From Shouchella tritolerans (GTDB taxonomy: Bacteria; Bacillota; Bacilli; Bacillales; Bacillaceae_D): DNA of 64,000 bases. The stretch spans positions 62,001-126,000 of the forward strand of contig NZ_JAODPB010000003.1 of NCBI RefSeq assembly GCF_025770735.1, written 5' to 3'. This document shows positions 16,654-25,323 of this stretch, in pieces; the first letter of the stretch is position 1, and each line of letters opens with the position of its first letter. The notes beneath the pieces are model-generated. The model worked only from the letters and a program-made list of their open reading frames with translations, was not told the DNA's origin and made no database searches. The translations under genes were made by a program, and so were the position numbers.

Positions 16654-17559
16654 CTATTCTGTTTGGGCGAGGAGGTTGATCACTTCCTCTGTTACTTTCG
16701 CGATCAGTTCATCATCATATTCGGCATCCTTTTCGTCTTTGCTGGATAGGACGGCTAAAATAATGGGCTCTTTTTCAGGTGGCCAAAGAATGGCAATATC
16801 ATTTCGAGTCCCGTAGGAACCTGCTCCTGTTTTGTCGCCAACGTCCCAACCTTCTGGCACCCCAGCACGTATTAAAGCATCTCCAGTCGTGTTTCCTATT
16901 AGCCAATCGATTAACAGTTCCTGTTTGTCAGCTGGTAGCGCCTCTCCTAACGTAAATTCTTGCAAGCTTTTGGCCAACGCTTCTGGTGTACTCGTATCTT
17001 GGATCTCTCCAGGTTCAACATGATTGAGCTCAGGTTCGATGCGTTCAGGTTCGGTTACCGTGTCTCCAATCGCTCGAAGTCCTTCTTTAAAGCCCTCTGG
17101 CCCGCCGATTTCATGGAAAATTAAGTTAGCAGCCGTGTTATCGCTATAACGAATCGAAGCATCGCTCAGCTCTCTTAGTGTCATGCCTGTCTCAACGTGG
17201 TTTTCGGTAATTGGATTGTAGTTTACTAAATCATCAGCCGAGTACGTTATCAATTGTTCCAACTCTTCTATTGATTTTTGTTGAAGCAGAACGCCAACGG
17301 CAAGTGGTTTGTGGGCAGACGCATAGGTGAAGCGTTCATCGGCGCGGTAGGAAACCGTTTCGCCTGTCCCGGTGTCTAAAGCAAATACGCCAAGACGGGC
17401 GGCGTACTCTTCTTCTAACGCTTTAAAAACCGCCTCTCCAGTCTCAACAGACTTTTCAGGTTCAGGTTCGTTGGAAACCGGTTGCTCATTGCTATTCGAA
17501 CAACCAAACAGTAAACAGGCACCTACAAGGATAGACGACGTCATTTTTGTTTTCAGCAT
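16654..17559 (-). CDS. bla: Class A beta-lactamase, BCL type, lipoprotein
   Basis: A 301-residue serine beta-lactamase with all class A motifs: Ser81-Ala-His-Lys84 (S70xxK), Ser139-Asp-Asn141 (SDN loop), Glu175-Pro-Glu-Leu-Asn179 (E166xxLN, omega loop) and Lys243-Thr-Gly245 (KTG). The N-terminus has a type II signal peptide with lipobox LLFGC (Cys20), so the enzyme is probably anchored outside the membrane. It resembles the chromosomal BCL-1 penicillinase of B. clausii as I recall it. AAAGGAG lies seven bases before the ATG. It is divergent from blaR1 with BlaI operators between, so induction by beta-lactams is expected. Confidence 0.93.
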   Translation of the reverse strand: MLKTKMTSSILVGACLLFGCSNSNEQPVSNEPEPEKSVETGEAVFKALEEEYAARLGVFALDTGTGETVSYRADERFTYASAHKPLAVGVLLQQKSIEELEQLITYSADDLVNYNPITENHVETGMTLRELSDASIRYSDNTAANLIFHEIGGPEGFKEGLRAIGDTVTEPERIEPELNHVEPGEIQDTSTPEALAKSLQEFTLGEALPADKQELLIDWLIGNTTGDALIRAGVPEGWDVGDKTGAGSYGTRNDIAILWPPEKEPIILAVLSSKDEKDAEYDDELIAKVTEEVINLLAQTE

Positions 17560-17592
17560 AAAAAAACTCCTTTTTATAATGTGTGACGTGTA

Positions 17593-17621
17593 TTGACTAC
17601 GCGTGTAATCTAATATTACAT
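17593..17621 (+). promoter_or_regulatory. blaR1 promoter
   Basis: TTGACT (17593-17598), 17-base spacer, TTACAT (17616-17621); both halves fall within the two BlaI dyads. Confidence 0.55.
17595..17610. promoter_or_regulatory. BlaI operator, distal to bla
   Basis: GACTAC-GCGT-GTAATC, an imperfect dyad of the BlaI/MecI type (core TAC...GTA). It overlaps the blaR1 -35. Confidence 0.7.
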
Positions 17622-17630
17622 TTGTAGTCT
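17613..17630. promoter_or_regulatory. BlaI operator, proximal to the bla -10
   Basis: TATTACATTTGTAGTCT has the TACA-N2-TGTA core of BlaI sites. It lies between and over the bla -10 and -35. Confidence 0.75.
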
Positions 17631-17640
17631 ATTTTGTCAA
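17613..17640 (-). promoter_or_regulatory. bla promoter
   Basis: On the minus strand TTGACA (17640-17635), 16-base spacer, TAATAT (17618-17613). Nearly consensus, hence in need of the BlaI repressor. Confidence 0.75.
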
Positions 17641-17722
17641 TAGAAATTTACATTCACGGATGGGAATGCTACAATTTTTTATGGTTATGAGGGGTGGGAA
17701 GTCAGAAGCAAAAGGATGGAAG

Positions 17723-19489
17723 ATGGGGATAAAAATGACGTTACCGCATATTTTACTTTCTCTTGTATTAATAACGGCAACGATTCTAGTGATCTTTTGT
17801 GCGAGAGCCGTTTTTTATAAACAATTGTCGGCAAAATGGCGTTATCATTTATGGTTTTTACTCATTACTGTGATGACGCTTCCGTTTATACCGATTCATC
17901 TATTGACGGGCTTGTCTTTTTTTGACCAGGGGCGTCAACAGATTCCCCCTTCATCACAGGAGCGTTTCGGTTTTGCGAATCAAAATGAGCAGTGGATGGT
18001 TGATTTTGGCACGTCCGTTAGTCGCTTTGACGATACGTTCATTCATTCAGCGGTTGTTTCAATCTGGATTGGGGGAATGATTTTTTTCCTTTTATTGACG
18101 TTGTACCATTATGCAAAGCTACAACGGTTAGTAAAAGCTGCAAGTCGCATACAAAATCAAAAAGTCCAAAAGGCGTTTAGCGATTGCATGGCAGAATTGC
18201 AAATAACGAATACATTAACGCTTTTAGAATCCCCTGCCATTCAAACGCCAATGACCTTTGGATTGTTAAAGACGTATATCTTGTTGCCCCAAAATATCGA
18301 ATTGTATCTATCTGATGATGAAATCAGACATGTGTTGTTGCATGAGTTGCACCATTATAAAAGCAAACATATTAAAGTGAACTATGTATTTGTCGTTTAC
18401 CAAATGGTTTATTGGTTTCATCCTTTAGTATGGAAAGCCTTTAAAGAGATGCGTCTTGATCGGGAATTAGCTTGTGATACGGAGGTCTTGCTTACATTGG
18501 GCCAGCGGGAGTATAAAACGTATGGCCAGACGATCATGCGTTTTCTGGAAAGAAAATCTCGGTTTTTCCATTTGACGAACCAACTGCATAGTTCGAAAAA
18601 GGCTTTAAAAATACGGATCTTGAATATTGCTTCTTTTACTGGCGAGTCAAAGCGGCGCCAATTAAAAAGCATGTTTGTTTTTGCTATTCTCAGCGTTTTT
18701 GTCATTGCTCAATTTCCTTTTTTAACGGCAACCGCTGTTTCTACAGAGCGCTACCAATTTGATGAAAGCCAGGCGGTTGTTGAAGATTATAGCACTCATT
18801 TTGCAGGAAATGAGGGTAGTTTTGTATTATATAGCTTAAACAGCGACCAGTTCGAAATCTATAATAAAGAAAAAAGTGTAAGGAGAGTTTCCCCCAATTC
18901 TACCTATAAAATTTACACCGCGCTCATGGCATTGGAACTAGGAGTGATTGGGCGAGATGATTCATGGCTAGATTGGGATGGAGTCGAATACGAGGATGAA
19001 GCCTGGAATAGCGGGCAAGATTTGAAATCGGCGATGAGCCAATCGGTCACTTGGTACTTTCAAGAGTTAGACGAGCGGATGAAACAAAGGAACATTCAAT
19101 CTTTTGTAAACCAATTAGACTATGGGAATAAAGATCTTTCCGGTGGATTAAATCACTATTGGTTGGAATCTTCCTTGAAGATATCACCAGTAGAACAAGT
19201 AGAGCTTCTACATTCCTTCTATACAAACCAACTAGACTTTAAAGAAGAGCATGTGCAATTCGTTAAAGAGGTTATGAAACTTGAAGAAAATCAAAAGGGC
19301 ACGCTTTATGGAAAAACCGGGACTGGCATTGTTAACGGCCATGCAATAAATGGTTGGTTTATCGGATTTGTCGAAACTGAAACGGATACGTACTTTTTTG
19401 CGACAAACATTCAACAGCAAGATCATGCATTTGGAAGCACGGCTGCTGAAATCACTTTATCCATTCTGTCAAGCAAAGGAATTTATTGA
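17723..19489 (+). CDS. blaR1: BlaR1 beta-lactam sensor-protease
   Basis: About 588 residues. The N-terminal half is an M56 membrane metalloprotease: several membrane helices and the zinc motif HELHH at residues 207-211. A further membrane helix near 315-335 leads to the outward penicillin-binding sensor domain, with Ser393-Thr-Tyr-Lys396 as the acylated SxxK, SVT near 441-443 and Lys531-Thr-Gly533. Acylation by a beta-lactam activates the protease, which leads to BlaI cleavage. The frame is open from 17660; ATG 17723 has AAAGGA at a proper distance, and ATG 17735 is an alternative. The blaI gene follows closely. Confidence 0.93.
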   Translation: MGIKMTLPHILLSLVLITATILVIFCARAVFYKQLSAKWRYHLWFLLITVMTLPFIPIHLLTGLSFFDQGRQQIPPSSQERFGFANQNEQWMVDFGTSVSRFDDTFIHSAVVSIWIGGMIFFLLLTLYHYAKLQRLVKAASRIQNQKVQKAFSDCMAELQITNTLTLLESPAIQTPMTFGLLKTYILLPQNIELYLSDDEIRHVLLHELHHYKSKHIKVNYVFVVYQMVYWFHPLVWKAFKEMRLDRELACDTEVLLTLGQREYKTYGQTIMRFLERKSRFFHLTNQLHSSKKALKIRILNIASFTGESKRRQLKSMFVFAILSVFVIAQFPFLTATAVSTERYQFDESQAVVEDYSTHFAGNEGSFVLYSLNSDQFEIYNKEKSVRRVSPNSTYKIYTALMALELGVIGRDDSWLDWDGVEYEDEAWNSGQDLKSAMSQSVTWYFQELDERMKQRNIQSFVNQLDYGNKDLSGGLNHYWLESSLKISPVEQVELLHSFYTNQLDFKEEHVQFVKEVMKLEENQKGTLYGKTGTGIVNGHAINGWFIGFVETETDTYFFATNIQQQDHAFGSTAAEITLSILSSKGIY

Positions 19490-19516
19490 TTAGTTGTGAC
19501 AAAAGGAGAGAGAAAG

Positions 19517-19897
19517 ATGTCGAACCAAACACCTAGCATATCAGAAGCAGAATGGGAAGTAATGAAAGTCTTGTGGAAAAAGGGGCCGCAAACAGCCAAT
19601 CAAGTCATTTCCGCGATCCAAGAGCAAACGGACTGGAAGCCGAAAACGATTCGTACGTTACTGGATCGATTAACGAAGAAGAAAGTAGTAGGCGTGGATA
19701 AAGAACAGAAAATCTATGTCTTTTTTCCACTATACTCAGAAGAAGAGTGTAAGCATGCAGAAGCGCAGTCTTTCGTAAAGAGAGTTTACGGGGGAACAGT
19801 AAAACCATTGTTGGTCCAATTCTTGGAGGAAGAATCACTAACAAAAGAAGAGCTGGATGAACTGTACGCGATCTTAGAACAAAAACGGAAAGAATAG
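19517..19897 (+). CDS. blaI: BlaI/MecI-family repressor
   Basis: A 126-residue winged-helix repressor, the usual length. The DNA-binding part has SISEAEWEVMKVLW and KTIRTLLDRLTKK; the C-terminal helices carry the dimerisation and cleavage region. It represses bla and blaR1-blaI through the dyads at 17595-17630 until cut after BlaR1 activation. An AAAGGAGAG site selects ATG 19517 over the GTG at 19496. Order blaR1-blaI, divergent from bla, differs from B. licheniformis (blaI-blaR1) but keeps the full circuit. Confidence 0.93.
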   Translation: MSNQTPSISEAEWEVMKVLWKKGPQTANQVISAIQEQTDWKPKTIRTLLDRLTKKKVVGVDKEQKIYVFFPLYSEEECKHAEAQSFVKRVYGGTVKPLLVQFLEEESLTKEELDELYAILEQKRKE

Positions 19898-19908
19898 TCG
19901 ATTCGAAA

Positions 19909-19935
19909 GGCAGCCTCTCAGTATGAGAAGCTGCC
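19909..19935. terminator. Hairpin between blaI and aadD2
   Basis: GGCAGCCTCTCA pairs with TGAGAAGCTGCC (one mismatch). T-tracts are weak on both sides, so it may only be a partial terminator between the two converging genes. Confidence 0.5.
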
Positions 19936-19972
19936 TCCGTTCATTTACAAAGGATGATCGGTTTGACATTGC

Positions 19973-20743
19973 TTAAAACGGGATTCGTTTTGAGTGAATG
20001 ACGTATTCATGTTCCGCTGCCCACGCGACTAGGCCTTCCCAGAAATTTTCGCAGGCGGCCACGATTTTCGTTGGTTTTGCTAAGTCTCCAGACATCGCTA
20101 ACTCGGCAACTTGGTCGAACCCTTTTGGCTGATGTGGGAGTTTCAGCGCTTCAGGCAAAACCATTGCGCCCGTAGAAAAGAGTGTCTGATTGTGGAGGCC
20201 GATCAACATTGCGCCATAGTGGGCAAAGTGCAATGCCAAGGATGGCAAGTAGGTAGAAGGGCCGTTTCGGTTTACATTTCGAAGCTTGCCAACATATTCA
20301 TACATTTCTGCTACAAGGATTTCATGAATAGCTTGGCGGAAATCTTCTTTTGTTGGCGATTCAGCTGCAAGCCGCAAGCGTTGAAAGAAGCCTTCAGGAT
20401 CATAGAGACGAAGCGGAGAGAAGTAAGGCCCATGTGTCAATGGCCATCGTTCTTCAACAGTTGCAGCGTCTTTTAGCAGAATGCTCGCACAACAAACGTC
20501 AACTTCCGCCTTCCACGGTCCAGCTGACCATTCATAACTTTTATCTACCGTTTCAGTCGAGTCACGGAGTACGCAAAACATCTCAATATCTGAGAAAGGG
20601 CCATCTGTGCCTCTGGACACAGAACCGTAGACGCCGATGGCGAGAATGTCGTTTCCATAAACCTCGTGTAATCTCTCGGCAATTTCATGGCAAGTCTGAA
20701 GTCTTTCTTTTTGCGACATTGGTGCAGGTCCATTCATGTTCAT
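19973..20743 (-). CDS. aadD2: Aminoglycoside O-nucleotidyltransferase ANT(4'), AadD2-like
   Basis: A 256-residue enzyme that adds AMP from ATP to the 4'-hydroxyl of aminoglycosides such as kanamycin and tobramycin. It follows the staphylococcal ANT(4')-Ia sequence closely from NGP at the start to SKRIPF at the end. The nucleotidyltransferase motif is intact: Gly40-Ser41, then Asp52 and Glu54 in SDIEM as metal ligands. EMYEYVGKLRN, GPSTYLPSL and GAMLIGLH line the active site. B. clausii is known to carry a chromosomal aadD2, which this fits. AAAGGAG precedes ATG 20743; a second in-frame ATG lies two codons later. No mobile element flanks it. Confidence 0.93.
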   Translation of the reverse strand: MNMNGPAPMSQKERLQTCHEIAERLHEVYGNDILAIGVYGSVSRGTDGPFSDIEMFCVLRDSTETVDKSYEWSAGPWKAEVDVCCASILLKDAATVEERWPLTHGPYFSPLRLYDPEGFFQRLRLAAESPTKEDFRQAIHEILVAEMYEYVGKLRNVNRNGPSTYLPSLALHFAHYGAMLIGLHNQTLFSTGAMVLPEALKLPHQPKGFDQVAELAMSGDLAKPTKIVAACENFWEGLVAWAAEHEYVIHSKRIPF

Positions 20744-21075
20744 TCACATCCATCTCCTTTTGTTTCAATTTGGGTGTGTGACATGAACGATGAATGGAGG
20801 ACCTCGAGATTAACGGGGGATTTTTTTTCGGTGCACTCGAACCACCCCTATTTGTTTGATTAAGAAAAGGTTACCTAAAAGGCATTTAATTGGCAAGGGA
20901 AATGACATAATTGTTTGTCATTTGTTCTTCAGATAGTGACGATTTCGCACGCTCGAATTCGATCTCATTATCGTATTTCGGAGGGATGGTTGCGGGTATT
21001 TATCCAAGCTGTTGCAGCGGCTTGCCTGTTTTAGGGGAAATGTTTGAAAAACGGCTCACTTTTAGAAAAGCTGTG
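20744..21075. other. Intergenic stretch upstream of aadD2
   Basis: No gene supported. It must hold the aadD2 promoter on the minus strand, but I could not place a good -35/-10 pair. A short inverted repeat AAATGACA-N8-TGTCATTT lies at 20900-20923. Confidence 0.35.
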
Positions 21076-21447
21076 TTAAACCGATGTTTTTTGTTGTGTA
21101 AACGAATATTGAATAAAAGCGGCAATATGGGGACTTTGCAAAGAATAAAATACCCATTTTCCGTCTTTGCGGCTTTTGGCGACGCCGGCTTGTTTTAATT
21201 GGCGCAAGTGGTGCGATGCCGTTGCTGTTGAGCTGCCGATGATATGGGCAACATCGCATACACATAGCTCTTGTTCGGTTGTTAAGGCATAAGCAATTTT
21301 TAGCCTTGTTTCGTCTGCTAACGCTTTAAACATAGTAGAAAGGGGGGCAAACGTCTCATTTTTTACATTTTCTTGGACTCGTTTCACTTTCTGCTCATCA
21401 TAACAAAACACTTCACAACGGTCGCCGTCGTTTGCTTTCTTGTTCAC
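21076..21447 (-). CDS. cadC: CadC-type ArsR-family metal-sensing repressor
   Basis: A 123-residue ArsR/SmtB winged-helix repressor. The N-terminal metal-site cysteines lie in CEVFC (Cys11, Cys15) and the second pair in LCVCD (Cys62, Cys64), the Cd/Pb/Zn site of CadC. ATASHHLRQLKQAGV is the recognition helix. The frame extends upstream, but CadC alignment and a GGAGGGGAGGA site place the start at GTG 21447. It is divergent from cadA and should bind the two identical operators between them until metal binds. Confidence 0.92.
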   Translation of the reverse strand: MNKKANDGDRCEVFCYDEQKVKRVQENVKNETFAPLSTMFKALADETRLKIAYALTTEQELCVCDVAHIIGSSTATASHHLRQLKQAGVAKSRKDGKWVFYSLQSPHIAAFIQYSFTQQKTSV

Positions 21448-21484
21448 ATTCCTCCCCTCCTTTGTCGTGAAAATGGTGTCACTC

Positions 21485-21513
21485 ATTTTAGACAGGTTCT
21501 GTTTTTTTGTCAA
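21485..21513 (-). promoter_or_regulatory. cadC promoter
   Basis: Minus strand TTGACA (21513-21508), 17-base spacer, TAAAAT (21490-21485). Confidence 0.7.
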
Positions 21514-21543
21514 TTCTCTGCTTGGACGGGCAAATGCCGCATC

Positions 21544-21563
21544 ATTCAAATAAATGTTTGAAT
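21544..21563. promoter_or_regulatory. CadC operator 1
   Basis: ATTCAAATAAATGTTTGAAT, the cad operator dyad (TCAAATAAAT-type) also known from pI258. It lies just upstream of the cadA -35. Confidence 0.8.
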
Positions 21564-21569
21564 AATAGA

Positions 21570-21598
21570 TTGACATAGCGTATCGTTGCCGATACACT
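21570..21598 (+). promoter_or_regulatory. cadA promoter
   Basis: TTGACA (21570-21575), 17-base spacer, TACACT (21593-21598), placed between the two operators. Confidence 0.75.
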
Positions 21599-21601
21599 TA
21601 C

Positions 21602-21621
21602 ATTCAAATAAATGTTTGAAT
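21602..21621. promoter_or_regulatory. CadC operator 2
   Basis: An exact copy of operator 1, 58 bases downstream, covering the expected transcription start of cadA. Confidence 0.82.
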
Positions 21622-21654
21622 GATGGAGCCAGTCATAAAAGGGGGGCTTAGGAT

Positions 21655-23784
21655 ATGGGGGATGAACATACCTCTGTCTATCGTGTAGACGGCTTTACGT
21701 GCGCGAACTGTGCAGGGAAATTTGAAAAAAACGTTAAGGACTTGCCAGGGGTCAAAGATGCAAAAGTGAACTTTGGCGCCTCGAAACTAACCGTCTACGG
21801 AGAGGCAACGATAGAAGCGCTTGAGGAAGCAGGTGCATTTGAACAGTTAAAAGTGACAAAGGAACCGAGTCGGCGACAGCCTCTTCAATATACACAAATT
21901 CCTTTTTATAAAAAACACCGCTCGATTCTTATATCTGTCTTATTGCTTGTGTTTGGCTACGTGTTTCAATTTAGATATGGCGAGTCGAATATCGGAACGA
22001 TCGGTTTGTTTTTAACATCGATTCTCGTCGGCGGCTTTCCTCTGCTAAAAACGGGGCTTCGAAATGTAACGCGGCTTGAATTTGATATGAAGACGTTAAT
22101 GACGGTGGCCGTCATTGGTGGTGCCATCATTGGCGAATGGGGGGAAGTGGCCGTCGTTGTGATTTTATTCGCCATTAGCGAAGCGCTCGAACGATTTTCG
22201 ATGGACCGGGCGAGAAAGTCGATTCAGTCGTTAATGGACATTGCCCCAAATGAAGCACTTATTAAGCGGAATGGCCGAGAGTTCACTGTTCATGTTGGTG
22301 ATATTGTCGTTGGCGATGTCATGATTGTGAAACCTGGCCAGAAAATCGCGATGGATGGAATAGTGGTGCGTGGCCATTCTTCTGTAAACCAAGCAGCGAT
22401 TACAGGAGAATCGATTCCTGTGGAAAAGGCGGTTTCTGACGAGGTTTTTGCCGGTACGTTAAATGAAGAAGGGCTGCTTGAAATCGAAGTTACAAAGTTG
22501 GTTGACGACACGACGATTTCAAAAATTATCCACCTTGTCGAAGAAGCACAGGGTGAACGGGCTCCGGCACAAGCGTTTGTCGATAAATTCGCTATGTATT
22601 ATACACCGATTATTATGGTTGTCGCTGCCCTTGTTGCAATCATTCCACCGTTATTTACGGGAGGGAATTGGAGTACTTGGGTTTACCAAGGGTTAGCTGT
22701 TCTTGTTGTCGGCTGCCCATGCGCGTTGGTCATTTCCACGCCGATTTCGATTGTTTCTGCGATCGGCAATGCAGCTAAAAAAGGGGTGCTTGTCAAAGGT
22801 GGCGTTTATTTAGAAGAAATGGCATCGCTAAAAGCGATTGCATTTGACAAAACAGGGACTTTAACGAAAGGTGTCCCTGTTGTTACCGACTTTGCCTTAT
22901 TGAACCCCCAACTTGATCACAGACAACTGTTTGCAATTGTGGCGGCATTAGAGAATCGTTCGCAACATCCATTGGCTTCTGCCATCGTCGCCAAGGCAGA
23001 AGACGAACAATTGCCTTATCACGATTATACGGTTGAGAACGTCACGGCGCTCACAGGCAAAGGCATTACAGGAACAGTCAATGGAGAAACGTATTACGTT
23101 GGCAGTCCGAAGCTGTTCCAAGAACGGTTGCCAATGCATGATATAACGCCACTTGCGCAAGACATCAAAAGCTTGCAACAACAGGGAAAGACAGCGATGC
23201 TGGTCGGGACAGAAACGGAGCTGCTCGCCATCGTAGCAGTCGCAGATGAAGTGCGCCCATCAAGCAAAGAAGTGATTGGTAAACTTCATGAAGCAGGCAT
23301 TGCGAAGACAGTGATGCTTACAGGCGATAACAAACGGACTGCCCATGCCATCGGCCAAGCTGTAGGCGTTGCTGATATTCAGGCAGAGTTAATGCCCGAG
23401 GACAAATTACATTTTATTAAACAACTGCAAGAGAAACATGGCCATGTGGCCATGGTTGGTGACGGCGTCAATGACGCTCCTGCACTTGCTGCGGCAACGG
23501 TTGGCATCGCCATGGGCGGAGCTGGCACAGACACGGCGTTGGAGACAGCCGACATTGCCCTAATGGGCGACGACTTAAAGAAGCTTCCCTTTACAGTGAA
23601 GCTGAGCCGCAAAACATTGAACATCATTAAAGCAAACATTGCCTTTGCGATTGCCATTAAACTAGCGGCATTGCTCCTCGTTGTCCCAGGTTGGCTAACC
23701 CTTTGGATAGCGATTCTCTCAGACATGGGCGCTACGCTGTTGGTTGCCTTAAACAGCATGAGGCTAATCGGTGTAAAAGAGTAG
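21655..23784 (+). CDS. cadA: P1B-type Cd/Zn/Pb-exporting ATPase
   Basis: A 709-residue heavy-metal P-type ATPase. Domains in order: one HMA metal-binding domain with Cys16-Ala-Asn-Cys19; membrane helices; actuator domain with TGES near 250; Cys354-Pro-Cys356 in TM6, the transport site of P1B-2 pumps; phosphorylated Asp398 in DKTGT; MLTGDN and GDGVNDAP hinge. It pumps Cd, Zn or Pb out of the cell. A GGGGGG site precedes ATG 21655. Divergent cadC and twin operators make a self-contained metal-response unit. Some reading frames after it (CzcO-like) are degraded. Confidence 0.94.
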   Translation: MGDEHTSVYRVDGFTCANCAGKFEKNVKDLPGVKDAKVNFGASKLTVYGEATIEALEEAGAFEQLKVTKEPSRRQPLQYTQIPFYKKHRSILISVLLLVFGYVFQFRYGESNIGTIGLFLTSILVGGFPLLKTGLRNVTRLEFDMKTLMTVAVIGGAIIGEWGEVAVVVILFAISEALERFSMDRARKSIQSLMDIAPNEALIKRNGREFTVHVGDIVVGDVMIVKPGQKIAMDGIVVRGHSSVNQAAITGESIPVEKAVSDEVFAGTLNEEGLLEIEVTKLVDDTTISKIIHLVEEAQGERAPAQAFVDKFAMYYTPIIMVVAALVAIIPPLFTGGNWSTWVYQGLAVLVVGCPCALVISTPISIVSAIGNAAKKGVLVKGGVYLEEMASLKAIAFDKTGTLTKGVPVVTDFALLNPQLDHRQLFAIVAALENRSQHPLASAIVAKAEDEQLPYHDYTVENVTALTGKGITGTVNGETYYVGSPKLFQERLPMHDITPLAQDIKSLQQQGKTAMLVGTETELLAIVAVADEVRPSSKEVIGKLHEAGIAKTVMLTGDNKRTAHAIGQAVGVADIQAELMPEDKLHFIKQLQEKHGHVAMVGDGVNDAPALAAATVGIAMGGAGTDTALETADIALMGDDLKKLPFTVKLSRKTLNIIKANIAFAIAIKLAALLLVVPGWLTLWIAILSDMGATLLVALNSMRLIGVKE

Positions 23785-23845
23785 GCCGATTTGATCGCGT
23801 ACTTAGGATTCTGTTTTGAACTTTTGCATGGAAGGGTTGGTCTCA

Positions 23846-24133
23846 ATGCAATATGATGTAGTCGTTATAGGTGACGGCCAAGCAGGCCTGGCAGTTGGTT
23901 ACTACTTGAAAAAGCAAAAGCAACCATTTCTTATAGTAGATGAGCAAAACGAGGCAGGCGATTCGTGGCGAAAACGGTATGATTCGCTAGTTTTGTTTAC
24001 ACCAAGGTTTTACAGCAGCTTGCCTGGCCTTGACTTTAGCGGCGATCCAAAAGGTTATCCGACAAAAGACGAAATGGCCGACTATTTATGTACGTATAAA
24101 GAAACGTTTCAGTTACCGCTTGCCATGGTATGA
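23846..24133 (+). pseudogene. Truncated CzcO/YrpB-like flavin monooxygenase
   Basis: Encodes 95 residues beginning YDVVVIGDGQAGLAVGYYL, the FAD-binding Rossmann motif (GxGxAG) of flavin-containing monooxygenase-like proteins, then GDSWRKRYDSL and LPGLDFSGDPKGYPTKDEM as in CzcO. Full-length members have about 350 residues; here the frame stops after PLAM-V and a GNAT gene starts 33 bases later, so the rest has been deleted. CzcO-like genes often sit beside metal efflux genes, as this one sits after cadA. ATG 23846 is preceded by GGAAGGGTTGG. Confidence 0.8.
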
Positions 24134-24166
24134 TGCAAATGAAAGGAATTAATGTTGAAGGGATGA

Positions 24167-24697
24167 ATGGACGTGGGTTTATCGATTAGTAGGTTACAAG
24201 AAAGTGACGCCGAGGAATTGTTTAAGTTTGAAACCGATAATCGGGCTTTTTTCGAACAAATGGTGCCAAGTAGAGGCGAAGCCTATTATCAATTTGAAAC
24301 GTTTAAAGTTAGACATAGAGACTTGCTGACCGAACAAGACGACACTGGCTCGAGATTTTATTTAATCAGAGATGATAGGAAAAACATTATCGGCAGAATC
24401 AATTTTGTTGCCATTGACGAGCCCAATCGTGTGGCCGAAGTTGGCTTTAGAGTAGGCGAAAACAATGTCGGAAAAGGAGTCGCCTCCAACGCATTAAAAC
24501 AGTTACTTGAAACGGAAAAAGGCTTTCAAACAATAAAAGGAAAAACAACAAACAACAATATCGCCTCCCAAAAAACGATGGAAAACAACGGCTTTAAAAA
24601 AGTCGGCACTAGTGATGAAGTATTTGAATTCAATGGGGAAACAGTAATGTTTGTCCATTTCATTTGGGAACGTACGGGGAATAACGAAATTGAATAA
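24167..24697 (+). CDS. GNAT acetyltransferase, RimJ/RimL-like
   Basis: A 176-residue GNAT enzyme of the Acetyltransf_3 type. It shows IIGRINFVAID (beta strands 2-3), the CoA loop GENNVGKGVASNAL near residues 97-110, and the conserved NNIASQKTMENNGFKKVG stretch. The substrate is unknown; similar proteins acetylate small amines or N-termini. Start ATG 24167 follows a GAAGGGATGA site. It overlaps the next frame by eight bases, suggesting translational coupling with an unknown protein. Confidence 0.85.
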   Translation: MDVGLSISRLQESDAEELFKFETDNRAFFEQMVPSRGEAYYQFETFKVRHRDLLTEQDDTGSRFYLIRDDRKNIIGRINFVAIDEPNRVAEVGFRVGENNVGKGVASNALKQLLETEKGFQTIKGKTTNNNIASQKTMENNGFKKVGTSDEVFEFNGETVMFVHFIWERTGNNEIE

Positions 24698-25202
24698 ATA
24701 TGCGTTGTACCAGAAAACAAAAAATAGATACAAACCTTGGCCAATCGAAGATGTCCATGATTTTTTTATCAACACTTTAAAAGCGCAGCCCCTGTCCTTG
24801 TCTGATAAAGATCTCAAACCATTTTTGATCGAGCATGAGATACCTGAAAGGAATAAAATAGGTGGAATTTATGGGATATATGATTCAGCCATTACTGCGC
24901 TTCTTAATGGCAAAGTAAAAAGTGTCAATGATATGGCATTTCAACAATTAGCTCAAAAATCCGTTCCTTTAACGAATACCGACACGATTCTTACAATTGG
25001 TTCACTCGTCATTTTAGAAACAGATGATTTTGAGACGGTGTCTGGTTGCTATATTGGTGGCACGATAAACAGATTATATAACTTGGTCGCCTTTTTCGCT
25101 GGCTTGCCAGAGGTAGACAAAATGAATTTTGAAAATTATATCATTGATGATTACTTATCTTCTTTAGCCGATGTGAAAACAATGGGTTTTTTTGAACTTT
25201 AG
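24690..25202 (+). CDS. Hypothetical protein
   Basis: About 170 residues that I do not recognise. Predicted soluble and helical, rich in Asp, Leu and Asn, no signal peptide or membrane helix; middle section IGGIYGIYDSAITALLNGKVKSV looks like a structured core, and the C-terminus reads like that of small immunity-type or SMI1/SUKH-like proteins without a clear motif. No ATG is well placed; TTG 24690 has GGGGA nine bases upstream and overlaps the GNAT stop. A TTG at 24651 is possible but would overlap more. Confidence 0.55.
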   Translation: MNKYALYQKTKNRYKPWPIEDVHDFFINTLKAQPLSLSDKDLKPFLIEHEIPERNKIGGIYGIYDSAITALLNGKVKSVNDMAFQQLAQKSVPLTNTDTILTIGSLVILETDDFETVSGCYIGGTINRLYNLVAFFAGLPEVDKMNFENYIIDDYLSSLADVKTMGFFEL

Positions 25203-25323
25203 ACGAGAAATTAGAACGAATCTCTTCGTTGTTTGGGGCTGCGATGTGCATAATCTCGCCGTATGTGGTGTCTATAGCCATTGTGACTGAAAAGATCCGA
25301 TAGTGACGAAATGAGTGAGTGAA

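Noticed and set aside
20900-20923. AAATGACA-N8-TGTCATTT as a second site of the TetR regulator at 1520
   Set aside because: The arms match those of the 1442-1472 dyad but face the opposite way and have a different spacing; likely chance or a weak hairpin.
20911-21198. 95-codon plus-strand frame overlapping cadC
   Set aside because: Most of it is antisense to the well-supported cadC gene; no ribosome site or known domain.
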